A DNA stretch of 64,000 bases, taken from Epiperipatus broadwayi. Lineage: Eukaryota; Onychophora; Udeonychophora; Euonychophora; Peripatidae. Positions within the stretch are counted from its first letter, which is position 1. Every line of letters begins with the position of its first letter. Under the pieces are notes generated by a model that was given only the letters and a program-made list of their open reading frames with translations, was not told where the DNA came from and did not search any database. This document shows, one piece after another, positions 1 through 10,640 of this stretch. The stretch is from the NCBI GenBank assembly GCA_028023455.1, contig JAQFVV010012416.1:5993594-6057593 (forward strand). Direction: 5' to 3'. The translations under genes were made by a program, and so were the position numbers.

Positions 1-425
1 TTTAAAGTTTTAAATTGAAGGGGATTTGAACCCAGTCTTTCAAGCTCCATACAATCATTCACTCTATTTATTTATAACTGATACACACGATCACATACAT
101 GTAAAAAGGATAAACGATCTCTATACATGTATTCCATCATCAGATTTTTAATGATATGGATGACTGAAGAGTTGGAGAGTGGAAGAGGATTGAAGCTTGT
201 TCATTAAAGTTTGTACATTTGCTATCTTAATATAAACTGAGCACTAATTATATATACATATGTGGAAGATGATGATCCGGACCAACTAATGAATGCCAGT
301 TCAGCATGAAATATTTATATAGAGATCATTTATCTTTTTTCACATGTAAGTAGTTCTGTGTATCGATTATATTGGATAGGGAGCTTAAATGTCTGGGTTC
401 AAATCCCCTTTAATTACATCTAGGT
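1..425. repeat. FB-1 fold-back repeat, copy a
   Basis: Starts with a minus-sense arm (ggggatttgaaccc near 20) and ends with its complement (gggttcaaatcccc near 397-411), so the ends form an inverted repeat. The middle (about 130-400) is the plus-sense FB-1 body. Its hammerhead region at about 277-325 reads CTAATGA instead of CTGATGA, so the ribozyme core is broken. The ggttcaaatcc end resembles a tRNA B box. Same family as the copies near 5.9, 17.6, 19.2, 34.4, 38.5, 43.0, 51.2 and 60.7 kb. Confidence 0.8.
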
Positions 426-969
426 TAAGTATATTTCAATATATATATATATATATTTTAATGAACAAGCCTATAGTTATTGAAATGGACGTAATTGCTT
501 TTCCCATTGAGCTGGGTAAACGTCCATCAGTGATGAAAAGACAGAATAATATCAATCTATCCTCAAGCTAAAATCATTGAGGTTGTTACAATAATTAGTA
601 AAATTAATGATTATTTACGTTTTTAGTAAATGAGAGAGTAAAAAAAATTATTTTTAAAATGCAAAAAAAAAAAAAAAAAAAAAACACACAAATCTAAAAA
701 ATTGTCTCTTGAATCGGGGATTTGAGATTAATGACGTTTTTACCTATACTTTCATAAAAATATTTGATAAAACAATTTGGAATGTATCTTAGAAAAACAT
801 TCCTACATAGTTGCAAAATCTTCTAATAAATATGGAAATAAAATGAGAAATAAATATATTCGTAAATTGCAGAAAAAAATTTAAAAATCGAATTAGAAAA
901 TTACTATACAGAAAAAGACTCAGAATTAAAACCAATTCTTTTTTTATGTTGCACTTCAAGTATACAATA
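426..969. other. AT-rich sequence, no gene seen
   Basis: Contains a TA run at about 440-456 and a poly-A tract at 662-684. Only short chance ORFs are present, with no recognisable product. Confidence 0.6.
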
Positions 970-1187
970 GTCAATAATATGTTTAAAAATACATACATAC
1001 AAGCAACAATGATTACAAATTATAAAATTATCATAGAAAAGCCTTTTTCGGCAAATTATGTTCTTTGTCCTTCTCAAAATGTCTCCAGAATACCACGATT
1101 TAAACTACATATAGCGACATCTATGGTAATTTTATAATTTGTAATCTTTGTTGCTTGTATATAAGTATTTTTAAACATATTATTGAC
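970..1187. repeat. Inverted repeat, two 67-bp arms
   Basis: The left arm 970-1036 (begins gtcaataatatgtttaaaaa) is complementary to the right arm 1121-1187 with about five mismatches. The roughly 84-bp spacer has no coding signal. The shape is that of a short TIR element or fold-back; no target-site duplication could be assigned. Confidence 0.75.
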
Positions 1188-1676
1188 TATCGAATTAGAA
1201 AAGTGTTGTATATATAAGAAAAATTAGAATTTGGTTTACAAGTGTCAAACTTTTTGCAGCCACAACTTTGGCCCCAACCATTTCTGATAAATATCCTTAT
1301 AATTATTAGTATTACATATTAAACTAAAGATTATCTCTATTCCAATATATCTTTACCCCTCAGTTAAAGATTAATATATCTGCATTTATATAAATACACT
1401 CAACTTTGCATTTTCTTTTTCATGTGTAAGATATATTTAAAACCTTCATTGGTTATATATTTTTGGAGTTTTTTTTTTTCAAATGAATTTACTCATATAT
1501 TTCAAGAATGTATACTGAAGAAAGGTTGTAAGTATATTTTTAACTAAAGTAATAATTAACATTATAATTTTTTTTGCTAGCAGTAGTTTATTTTGTATTA
1601 TATTTAAAATCAAATAAATTATAAGTATTTAAATTATGTAATTTTCTATTTTATTTACTAGTGCAGTAGTCTTTAG
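1188..1676. other. AT-rich sequence, no gene seen
   Basis: No ORF, RNA gene or clear repeat boundary. The segment 1620-1672, ending tttatttactagtgcagta, resembles 2550-2580 and may be a repeat edge. Confidence 0.5.
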
Positions 1677-2240
1677 CTTTCTTATTGCATTGCCAAATTC
1701 ATGTAATATTAATATTATTTATTTTCTTTATTACTTTTTACAATGCTTTTTTTACAATACACTATTAATGGTTTTGATTGTCCCAGAAATCTTCAGAACT
1801 TCTACTTATCTTGGAAATATAAATAGAAGTTCTGAAGAAGATTGTTGGGGCAAATGAAACCATAGTGCAGTGGTCCCCAACCTTTTTGCAATTAAGAGCA
1901 CATTCTATAATACTGGCCAGGTGGCAGGCACTATTTATTTGTTCAATGTAAATTTATAGTTGGATATTGTTAATAATAGACGCTGTAAAAGTCTAGCATG
2001 CCCTACAATTTGATTACAATATAATACAATAATTTATAATCTTAAAAATTACATTTATTTGTATCAGAGAAATAATTTTTTATCATGTTTGGATAGTGGC
2101 AGGCACACAAAAAATGGTCTGTGGGCGTAATGGAGCCCGCTGGCATAGGGTTGGGGATCCCCACCATAGTGGGTTGTAAAAAAGCATTGTCAAAAGTAAT
2201 AAAGAAAATAAAAGATATTAAGCACAGTAGACACATGTAA
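1677..2240. repeat. FB-3 fold-back repeat, split by a hAT insertion
   Basis: The left arm (attgcattgcc, then cagaaatcttcagaacttct) folds onto a right arm (agaagttctgaagaagattg, then caaatgaaaccatagtg). The right arm is interrupted by the hAT element 1868-2163 and resumes at 2164 (ccatagtgggttgtaaaaaa). Other FB-3 copies at 36.6, 44.3 and 54.1 kb show what the uninterrupted arm looks like. Confidence 0.85.
1868..2163 (+). mobile_element. Non-autonomous hAT element (nested)
   Basis: Starts cagtggtccccaacc and ends ggttggggatcccca, typical hAT-type termini. It is flanked by the 8-bp target-site duplication ccatagtg (1860-1867 and 2164-2171), the length expected for hAT. The body (agagcacattctataatact, then a GC-rich end near 2095-2160) matches the element at 46017-46414, which lies in the opposite orientation. 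It has no transposase, so it would have moved in trans. Confidence 0.9.
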
Positions 2241-2334
2241 TTTTAATTAGAAAGGATTTACACCCTATATACATGTGCTGCAATGTTGTTTTAATACGTC
2301 AAAGTTGTTTTGTTGAGTAAGGATAATGTTCTCA

Positions 2335-2460
2335 AACCAAAGCACAAGAGAGAGACTTTGAAAAGATAGGAGTAGCCAACTTACTTTTGTACCTAAATTC
2401 ACTTAGATAGGCCAATCTAAAGCATCTTGGAATGCGAGTGTGAAAATATTTCTTTATTTA
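2335..2460 (+). repeat. FB-4 repeat fragment
   Basis: The sequence from caaagcacaagagagacttt through aggccaatctaaagcatctt matches the arms of FB-4 at 32380-32975 and the repeats around 28600 and 28950. Only one arm is present. Confidence 0.6.
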
Positions 2461-3185
2461 TTTTACATTCATTAATTTTATTTTATCTATTGAGAATCAC
2501 AAAATATTCCAATATATTGCCTGTTATTATTATGAAATATTAGAAACTGTGTAACTTTCTAGTTTATTTACTAGTGCAATATTCAACAAAACATCATTGA
2601 GGTATTAAAACATTGCAGCATGTGTATAGAGTATAAATCACTTTTGATTAAAAGTATTTAAATTGTATATGACAATGTGTATTATATAAGAACATAAGAA
2701 TAAGAATGAAAAATTTTGTGTAAACATATTTCAATTATATAAATAAATACAAATTGCAATGCTTTTTAAAAAACCAAAAATTCACAAAAGCAGAAATTCC
2801 ATTTATAAAAAGTTTTGCGATATATTTCATATCAAGCTAATAAAGTTAGATTAATTTATACACATTACATAGATATTAATAATTATTACAATATTGAGAA
2901 ATAGGTATAAAATAATATTAAAAAGTTTAACAAACAGGGATTATTAATAAAAATCAATTAAAATCATCTTGGAGTGTTCTCCAAAATATATATGTTGAAA
3001 AAGCAACATGTAATATTCTCATTTTCCGTAATAAATAGATTTTACTACTAACCAAATATAGTGAACAGGATTGAAATCCGATCCAATGGTGTTATTTAAA
3101 AAAAAAAATTAGGTTTTTAATTTTCACTAAGCTTAATTTTTGTTAAATCTTCTTTAATGTTTAAATTTTCATTATTATTTAAAAA
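2461..3185. other. AT-rich sequence, no gene seen
   Basis: Long A/T tracts with stops in all frames. No repeat family was recognised. Confidence 0.5.
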
Positions 3186-3189
3186 GAGT

Positions 3190-4445
3190 ACGTGTGTCAA
3201 AATACACACGACACGTGTTTATATGTAAAACGGATCATTTTAATGTTTATCGATTTATTTTAAAATAGTTTTCTTATACCGCTTGTTTTTACTTTAAATC
3301 AATTTGATTTAAAAACAAGCTGGCTAGCTAATTGCATTCCTGTTGCTTTTATTTTAATTATTGTAAACAATTCTAAAAGCGGAGATTTGATTTTTATGTA
3401 GTTGTTTTCATTTCAATAATCCCTGGGTAGAATTCCTAGATTAGATTGAGCGGGAGATTAATATTTGCCCTGCCTAAGGCATAGAAATTGGACAACAAGG
3501 AAAGTGTTTTGCGGGAAATGGAGCAACGTATAAATAGCCCCGAAAATTTGGAGTGTCAGTTAATTCATTATTCGTAACTAGACAAGCTGTTTCTCAAGTA
3601 AAAGTTTATATCAGTTCGGACATTTAAATTCTTAAAGGAAATTAGCTATTAGTAAATCCTTTTGCTTACAACAAGATGTCAAATACTATATGTGTTATCA
3701 CCAACCGAATGGCTTGCTAACTCAACAAAAGACGGATCCCTAACTTTAAGATTCCCAATTTGCTTTCAGTTTTGTTTATTGGAGAGTGACGAGTGAGTTT
3801 TATATTTTTATGCCTCGCTTTTTATAAATGCTTTGGCAGGCATGCATTTTATATGCTTACTTGTAATTATTTTATCATTCAATAATTAAATTTTTTAAAC
3901 ACTGTGTTTGCCCTTTCACAAACCTCCAAAAATCTTTTGGCTGGTGACTTTATTGTCAAATTTTCCGCAGGTGGAGATTTCGTTTCTAATATCTCTAAAA
4001 GCGGAAATTAGAATTGTTCTTCTTTGTAATTTTATAAGTCATCAGCAGGAAGATAAAATTTATCTCAAAGTGTTTACCACTTTTAATATTTTTGTAGTCA
4101 TGTGCACTCTCCGATAGATTTATTTTTGTATTTATTATGTGTGCTTTAGATTTATCAGAGCATGTACTCAGCATTTGTTTGTAATTCATTTTCTTTAATT
4201 GCTGGGGCAGACGTAACTGGTTTTTTAATAATTTACTTGTCTCTTATTGAGAACTTTAATTATTATTTTTAGAGTAGTTTTCGCCAATCGTTTGGCTGGG
4301 ATTCACCAGTTTTAATTGTTTTTTTTTCATTTTCAGTCATATTTTTCGTTTGTTCTTGAGATGGATCAATCACCTTTATTTTAAACATAATAATAGGTGC
4401 AGCTGATACCAACATATGACATTCGTGGGCCCGTTACATTTTTCG
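3190..4445 (+). mobile_element. LTR-like block (possible solo LTR)
   Basis: The block is GC-richer than its surroundings. A hairpin (cgtgtgt...acacacg) lies near 3191-3210, and a canonical TATA box, cgtataaatagccccg, lies at 3529-3544, followed about 30 bp later by a likely start region. The far end, gggcccgttaca (about 4430-4440), is followed by a short GC-rich leader that includes ttggcgctgg. On the minus strand that end reads tgtaacgggccc, a form common for gypsy-type LTR ends. No gag or pol is visible and no matching second LTR was found. It could instead be an unannotated promoter. Confidence 0.3.
3529..3575 (+). promoter_or_regulatory. Putative Pol II core promoter (TATA box)
   Basis: TATAAATAG lies in a local GC-rich setting (gcaacg before, ccccg after), with a possible initiator about 30 bp downstream near tcagttaattcattattcg. 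This is the best core-promoter match noticed in the window. No ORF downstream explains it, so it is most likely the promoter of the LTR-like block. Confidence 0.35.
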
Positions 4446-5625
4446 GACCTCGAAACGCTCGTTGGCGCTGGTTTCTTTGATCTGTTTCAAGGGCATATTG
4501 TTTAAATGTCTGAAAGTGAGGACCAATGTTTGGGGAATCCTCTGCTGAATGAATTTTACTTCCTCCCTTTTATAATTTGTTTATTAGAAGATCAGTCGGT
4601 CTGTCATAGCTTTATTTTTAGTATTTCTGGTTGCGTCATAAATAAATTATATTTCATAATTTATTTTCTCTTAATAAATTTTTTTAGAATTTGTTTAAAC
4701 TTAACTTGGCTGACGTTTGTCTTTGTGTTTTTGTCTCAATTGTCTAAACAATTTAAGATCTCTTGTGTCCCCCTGAGTCTAGTCGGCACAAACCATCATC
4801 ATCATCTATTCTGATCACAGTACACAAATTTTCCAGATACATAGTGATCTGGTGGCGCTCTCTGTATCAGAATGGATTGAGTATCCAACACAATAGTAAT
4901 ATCAAAAATAGAATAAAATTCATTAGGTTTATGTTTGGAATATACTGACATATAGATATGACATTTAATCTTTAGGAAAGTTAAAAAAATAGATCACAAG
5001 GTATAAATATATGCCTTTGAAGAAAGTAGATTAGAACAAACTGAGTAAATAAAAGAATTAACAATTAGATATTGAGTGAAATCAGTATCGAAAGATAAGA
5101 ATAAGAAAAACATAATTCCACAGATATATTTTATAACATGACTTATGTAGAAGAAAGTTAAAAGATAGGACAAAGATTTCTTACTTTGAAAATGTGGTCA
5201 ATAATGTAGTTTATATGTGATTATGAAAAGAATGTCTGGGGACAGAATGAAATGGTTGCAGTGACAAAATGCTGCCTTTAGTAACTTACGGCAACTCTCA
5301 CAACATATATTCAATAAAAGACTTAGAGCAGATAAATAAAAAAATACAGCTTTTATTTCATAATACGTATGCTCTTGCAATGTCAACACACTCAAATTTC
5401 AGCAGCACTGTAACATTGCCAATGGGTCTCATGGTTCAATATACAATAATGCACATTTATAGTTTGTTACTCTTAGAGAATCCATATATGTTGTTAAACA
5501 TAGCATTCTCACTTCAAGAACAAACTGATTGGAGGCATGATGGGTAATCTTATATTACTACCAATGGGATGCACCCATCACTAATCTATAAAAAGTTATC
5601 AGTATCAAATTATTTAAATTCAGTA
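4446..5625. other. No recognisable gene
   Basis: Contains a GC-richer leader-like stretch (4446-4500), a short cat repeat (4794-4806) and several chance ORFs of about 60-100 codons rich in Phe, Ile and Leu. None shows a domain. Confidence 0.4.
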
Positions 5626-5627
5626 CT

Positions 5628-5815
5628 AAAACTTATTGGGTCATCAAAAAGTTCTCTAACATCCTATTCTTTTTCTCTCTGGTCAGTCTGTGTAAACATA
5701 AGTAGTCAATAAACACTAGTTAAAATTTCAGAATGTCATAACAGTATTATGTCAAAATATAAAAGAGAATTTCTAATAATTATTGGTGGTTTTGAAGAAA
5801 AAATTCATATTTCAA
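5628..5815 (+). repeat. Possible mariner-like 5' remnant
   Basis: ttattgggtcatcaaaaagt at about 5634 resembles mariner-type ends that begin ttaggt followed by a phased spacer. A short open stretch starts at atgtcaaaatataaaagag. There is no DDE motif and no partner TIR, so this is a weak call. Confidence 0.2.
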
Positions 5816-6300
5816 AATAGAGTGCTTTAAGACCTGCCCATACCTCATATATGTATGTAAATGGATTATGTCCTGTAATGAGGGGTCAGAGAGACTTATG
5901 CTCAGCATGGATGGGATGGAAAGGTTGGCACTAAGGTGGGCTTTGAGCATTCTATCATCAGATTTTCAATGAAATGGATGGTTGAAGAGTTGTGGAGTGG
6001 AGTGATTTATGGCCTGTCCATTAACATATGAAGATTGGCTATCTTAATATAAGCTGAGCTTTGATTGTATATATGTGTGGAGATGATAATCTGGACCAAC
6101 TGGCGAGTGCTGGCTTAGCACAAAATACGGATATTGGTGATTATTTATTTTTTCGACATGTGTATGATCAGGTGTGTCAGTGATATGAGATGGCATGGAT
6201 GGTTGAAGGTAGTGTGAAAGTCTGAGTTCAAACCCTCTATATATTACATATAGAAGTGCAGATATGAAAAGAGCCTGTACTGTAGAAAAAATTCATATTT
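5816..6300 (+). repeat. FB-1 repeat, copy b
   Basis: Plus-sense body: ggggtcagagagacttatgc, then the gattttcaatgaaatgga block, then gtctgagttcaaaccctc at the end. It shares its outer flanks (gcctgtactgta...tcatatttcaaaat) with the copies at 18.8-19.4 kb. The hammerhead region (about 6095-6145) reads CTGGCGA and CAAA in place of CTGATGA and GAAA, so it is dead. Confidence 0.75.
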
Positions 6301-6689
6301 CAAAATAAAATAAAGAAAATTGTTTCCATTATATATTAAATGTCATGTAATAATTTACATAACGTAATTTAATTTCTCAAAGTCAAAATTATATTTTAAT
6401 GTTTTTTTAACTCAATTATTGAAGTATTCAAAGAATCTCACATGCTTACTTATTATATTATTACAGCCAATTCTGAAAATCACACTGATTTATTTCTTTA
6501 CTAATGAATGCGTATAAAACTTAAAAAGCCTTTTTATATAAATAGTTCAATGCGAGATCAATATTTTTCCCATCTCTCCTCATATAGGAATAATAAAAGA
6601 GAAAGCAGTACTTATCAAACTTCGAGTCATTTTTTATTAATGAAGATTTGAGTAGTTTTCTATTCTCATTTAACTGTTAAAAATATCGG
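6301..6689. other. AT-rich sequence, no gene seen
   Basis: No ORF or repeat recognised. Confidence 0.5.
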
Positions 6690-6785
6690 TCAAGCGTTGG
6701 TGGCCGAGTGGTTAGCACAGTAACCTTACGAGCAGTTGTCCCAGGGTTCGCATCCCGGCTGACGCTTTGACACATTAAAAAAAAA
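6690..6785 (+). mobile_element. tRNA-Gly-derived SINE, copy 1
   Basis: A tRNA-like unit begins gcgttggtggccgagtgg (A-box region) and ends gggttcgcatcccggctgac (B box and T arm), then gctttgaca and an A-rich tail. The acceptor stem GCGTTGG pairs with CTGACGC allowing wobbles. The anticodon loop reads CTTACGA, so the anticodon would be TAC rather than the TCC of better copies. No convincing target-site duplication was found for this copy. Confidence 0.75.
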
Positions 6786-6864
6786 ATCTAGATACCTGTT
6801 TATTGATCACTTTTGGAAGATAGGTTAGCAAATGAAAGGATCACTTTTTCATAATGAGACCTAT

Positions 6865-6916
6865 CGATATATATATAAATAAATGTATATTTGTGTGTGT
6901 GTATGTGTGTGTGTAA
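6865..6916. repeat. AT/GT microsatellite
   Basis: A tatatata run is followed by tttgtgtgtgtgtatgtgtg and further gt units. Confidence 0.9.
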
Positions 6917-6929
6917 AAGAGAGAGAAAA

Positions 6930-7894
6930 TTGTTTGCACATTCACGTATGTTTATCTACTAAGTAAAAAATATACAGTTTCTAAAAACAGAATATGTTTA
7001 TAGTTTACATCAAAATTGATTAATGTCTTGCCCCACATGGTTTGGCACTGGTATTGCGTCTATCATGGGATCGGAAGGTGCCAGGATTGATTCTGGTGCT
7101 CACACATCTGGCACTTGAACTTCTTATAAACTCCTGAGAAATAAGGTCACATGTCCTCATTATCATTAGATATCCACCAAAAATGGCTCCATATCAAACC
7201 AGAGTACCTTTTCTAAATTTCTTTGCACTATTTCTTAAATACTCATATTTATGATCTTTTTATACTCATCAGTCAACTTATTTCTTCTACCATTTTTTCC
7301 CCCTACAATTCTTGTCCAAAAAATCTTTAATAATGCAATTCTTTTAAAAGACTCAAAATTATTCTTTTTTCACCCACATTTCAATATTTCTGCATTACTA
7401 ATCTTATCTTATGAATGTATTACTTTCCCCATTCTTCTCCAATTCCCATCTATAAGATTTCAATCTTCTCTTTTTTTAAAATTGGCTATGCCTCTGCTCC
7501 ATGTAAATTCAATTTCATTGGACCAAAAAATTATTAAAAGTCTGTGGATTATTTGCAATTTTCATTATTACTTGCTTTTATCTTTTCAAAGACTCCATCT
7601 TGTGCCTTGGATTGAGAATTTCCTAGCAGTCAACAAAAACAACATTGATTTAATACAATAGTACAGAGCATGTGTAAAGAGTTGATTAACTTCTGTTTAA
7701 AATTACCATTTCAAACTGTAGCTAGTAAATTTCTTAATCTATTATATTATTACTTATTATAACTATTTTCATCATTAGTTTTTTAAATCTCTAAATAACT
7801 CAGAAATCCTAATATTTTTGTCTCGCCAACTATTTGTATAGCTTAATTTTATTTATTTTTATACCAATCTCTGTCACTCCTATATAGCTTTATG
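6930..7894. other. AT-rich sequence, no gene supported
   Basis: A 136-codon ORF at 7251-7661 (+) is dominated by Phe, Leu, Ile, Ser and Asn, has no domain, and looks like a chance ORF in pyrimidine-rich DNA. Confidence 0.4.
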
Positions 7895-7895
7895 T

Positions 7896-8160
7896 AATAT
7901 TTATTAAGGCTATAACCTAAAGATTATGTGCCTGAAAAAACGACAGTAGGGACCTCTGCAAATCTTTAATACAAGATTTATTTAAAAGACAAGAGCAGCC
8001 AAAAGACTATGCGCCTGAAAAAATGACAGTAGGGATCTCTGCAAATCTTTAACACAAGATTTATTTAAAAGACAAATCTTGTGTTAAAGATTTGCAGAGG
8101 TCCCTATTGTCGTTTTTTTCAGGTGCATAGTCTTTAGGTTATAGCCTTAATAAATATTAC
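7896..8160. mobile_element. Palindromic MITE-like element
   Basis: The ends are exact inverted complements: gtaatatttattaaggctat at 7896 and atagccttaataaatattac ending at 8160. The homology continues inward through the cgacagtagggacctctgca block. The left side carries that block twice (about 7935-7985 and 8010-8065), so the left arm is partly duplicated. A decayed piece of the same block lies near 31060-31135. Confidence 0.8.
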
Positions 8161-8489
8161 TTTAAGTAATGAGTATGCACTTTATAAATATATACCTTTA
8201 TGTAAATCTCATCTTCACTATCTGCAATTGTTGCTATATCTTCAGCAAATCTAATTCAATTAACCCTTCTATCCATTGTTTATTCCAGCTTTGTCACAAA
8301 ATTATTTACTTATCAACTCACCTAAGTATCTATTTAACAAAACAGCAGATAGACAATACCCTTATTTTACATTCCCCTTCCTATATTTAGCTCTTCTACA
8401 AAAAATTATTATTTTTCATGGCTTCTAATTAATAATTAGTTTTTGTAATAAACATCTCTTTATTTCAATTTATATCTTACTTTTCAAAA

Positions 8490-9125
8490 TATTTAATAAA
8501 ATATTATATATTGAGCTCACAAAATAAGCTCTTAACAAGCTTTGAGAATATCCTCAACTCCAGACCGGTTTCTGGTTCTGGCATCGTCAGTGAGATGCCA
8601 GAATATTCAAGCATTAGATTAAAAATATCATCATATCATTTAACAAAATATTAATAATTTTTATTAATCATTCATTAGACTGAAGATTATTCATTTAATG
8701 AATATTTCTGTAGTGTAATTTTTACTATACCACTTCCATGCAAGGTAGGATTGGTTTCTATCCACTTTTAATATTGTGTGGAGGGGTATAATATTGAAAT
8801 AAATCGAGATACTGCTAAATCTCTAGCGCTCGTTATAATACTTAACCGACAGCCAATCAGATGTCATGGATAGCTGTCCAAATAGTAAATATATGACCAA
8901 AGGCATGTAAAAAAGATGTATAAACTCCAAGATTCACATATCGTACTGAACCAGCACTCATCAGTTAGCCCAGATCACAATCTCTTATACATATCTTTAT
9001 CATTGTTCAGTATATATAGATAGCCAATTAATGTGTTAAACGTGCTGCCCTCACAACTTTGATACAAATGACAATATAAATATATTAATAATTTTTATTA
9101 GTCATTCGTTCACTAGAGATAGTAT
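8490..9125 (-). repeat. FB-1/FB-2 related composite repeat
   Basis: 8558-8596 carries a hammerhead-like core on the minus strand, listed separately. From 8690, the stretch with accacttccatgcaaggtag and then a minus-sense FB-1 piece (cagcactcatcagttagccc, about 8950-8980) reappears inverted at 58380-58640. The FB-1 core here reads CTGATGA, then a good stem II, but GAT instead of GAA, so it is broken. Confidence 0.6.
8558..8596 (-). ncRNA. Hammerhead-like ribozyme core (ACCGGT type)
   Basis: Minus-sense order: CTCA, CTGACGA, TGCCAGAACCA, GAA, ACCGGT, C, TGGAG. CTGACGA and GAA match the conserved core. ACCGGT would be a self-complementary stem III, and C is the cleavage residue. Stem II is poor (only T-A and G-C pairs) and stem I is short. 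The layout is the same as FB-2, where the stem III hexamer is ACTAGT. Confidence 0.4.
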
Positions 9126-9549
9126 TTTATTATATATTCCTTGTTTATAAATAATAATAAAAAACAGAAGATAGCTTTATAACATTAATGGAAAAAAACA
9201 GCAAAAAAAAATATTTAAGAAAAAAAAAAGCTAGAAGAAAATAATGTCATTTTGATTTTAAAATAGTTTTTCTTTGATTATGAAAATAATTACAGATTTA
9301 CTTTACATTTGCTTTAATGATAATAACAATTTTGAATACACAATACAAAACTTGTTCATAAAAAATAAATAAGTATAATTTTTATTGAAAACAAGAAAAA
9401 GAATGTTCTTAAATCAAAAGAAATTACAAGCATTCCTTTCAAAAAGCTAAATATTAGAAGAAATAAATTATTTTAAAATCTTTTTAAAAATATTTGTCTC
9501 GAAAAGTCTGTTCACTTTGAAAAATAAAAATGTTAGTCATTAATACGAA
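9126..9549. other. AT-rich sequence, no gene seen
   Basis: No feature recognised. Confidence 0.5.
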
Positions 9550-9845
9550 CTGCAATGGAAGCACTATTGCTTAAAAAAAATAACAGAGGGCGCAATAAAA
9601 ATAAGAACACCAAAAGAAGCTGTATTATAAACATAAATAATTATGGAAGCAATATTAATAATACAAACAATAATGTAAATAATAGCAATAATAATAAAAA
9701 TAACGATGGAAGTAATATTTAAAATAGAAATGAAAATTAATATTAATAAGACTAACAACAATAGAAGTAATAGTAATAGATAAAAATAGCACTAAAAGAA
9801 ATATTAATAATGTTAAAAATATAATTTCATTTTGAAAACTACGTT
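9550..9845 (+). repeat. Degenerate trinucleotide-rich tract, left
   Basis: Imperfect aat/aac/agc-type triplets (gaagcaatattaataataca and similar) with a loose period near 30 bp. The same kind of tract resumes at 10640 beyond the RTE fragment. ORFs here, on either strand, are products of low complexity. Confidence 0.65.
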
Positions 9846-10640
9846 TTAGAGTTTCAGAAAATGTTGCAAGGATTATCAGATGAAAAAGTAAGAAAGTGGG
9901 ATTAAAGGTAAATGTTAAAAAAAAAAAGATAATGTTCAATGGATTTTCAGACGCTCATTGCTAAGGTTTACAGCCTTGTTAAAACTATTACTGAAATAAT
10001 AGTGAGCGTTTAATAAAATTTATAATTAAAAGAAGAAAGTAACAATTAATAATAATGAGTTAAAAGTAATTAATAACTACAAATACTGTACCTATGAAAA
10101 CATAATGGATGAAGTTAATTCTAGAATTAAATTTAATCAGAGTGCTTTTATTAGAAATAATATTAAAAGTAAAAAAGCTTATGTCTTTGAAAAAGGAAGG
10201 TTTTTAATAAATGTGTTTCACATTATTACTTATGGATCTGAGACTTGGACACATAAGAGAGGAATAATTCACTGATTTCAAATCACTCAACCAAGTATAA
10301 AACGTTGCATATTAGGATTAACAAGAAGAGATCAAAAATGAAATACATGGGTAAGAGAATAAATAGGTGATACTAATATCACTGAAAGATTTAAGAAACC
10401 AAAGTGGAATTGGTCTGGACATATTGCTAGAAGAGATGATAATAGGTGGACAGTTGAAATCAAACTGGATTCCAGGAGATTGTACAAGACCTAGAAAGAT
10501 ACAACATGTGAGATGAATGGATGAAGAAAGGAAGTGTACTGGTGTGATGTGGAGAAGAGAAGTTGCTGATCAGAGAAGTTAGATTGAACTTGGAGAAACC
10601 ATCCTGCAATGGATCAATAATAGTTAAAAATAATAAGGAT
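9846..10640 (+). pseudogene. Decayed RTE LINE fragment (reverse transcriptase C-terminus)
   Basis: gaaaatgttgcaaggattat (9858) corresponds to the segment just after the FADD box of the main RTE copy at 16100. Later landmarks are tatggatctgagacttggac (YGSETW, about 10230), agaagagatgataataggtg (RRDDNRW, about 10429) and the final gaaaccatcctgcaatggat. The frames are broken by many stops, and about 60 bp of foreign palindromic sequence sits at 9950-10015. The fragment is 5'-truncated and much older than the copy at 13.6-16.8 kb. Confidence 0.85.

Noticed and set aside
7251-7661. 136-codon ORF
   Set aside because: Composition is that of pyrimidine-rich, AT-rich DNA; no motif and no support from neighbours.
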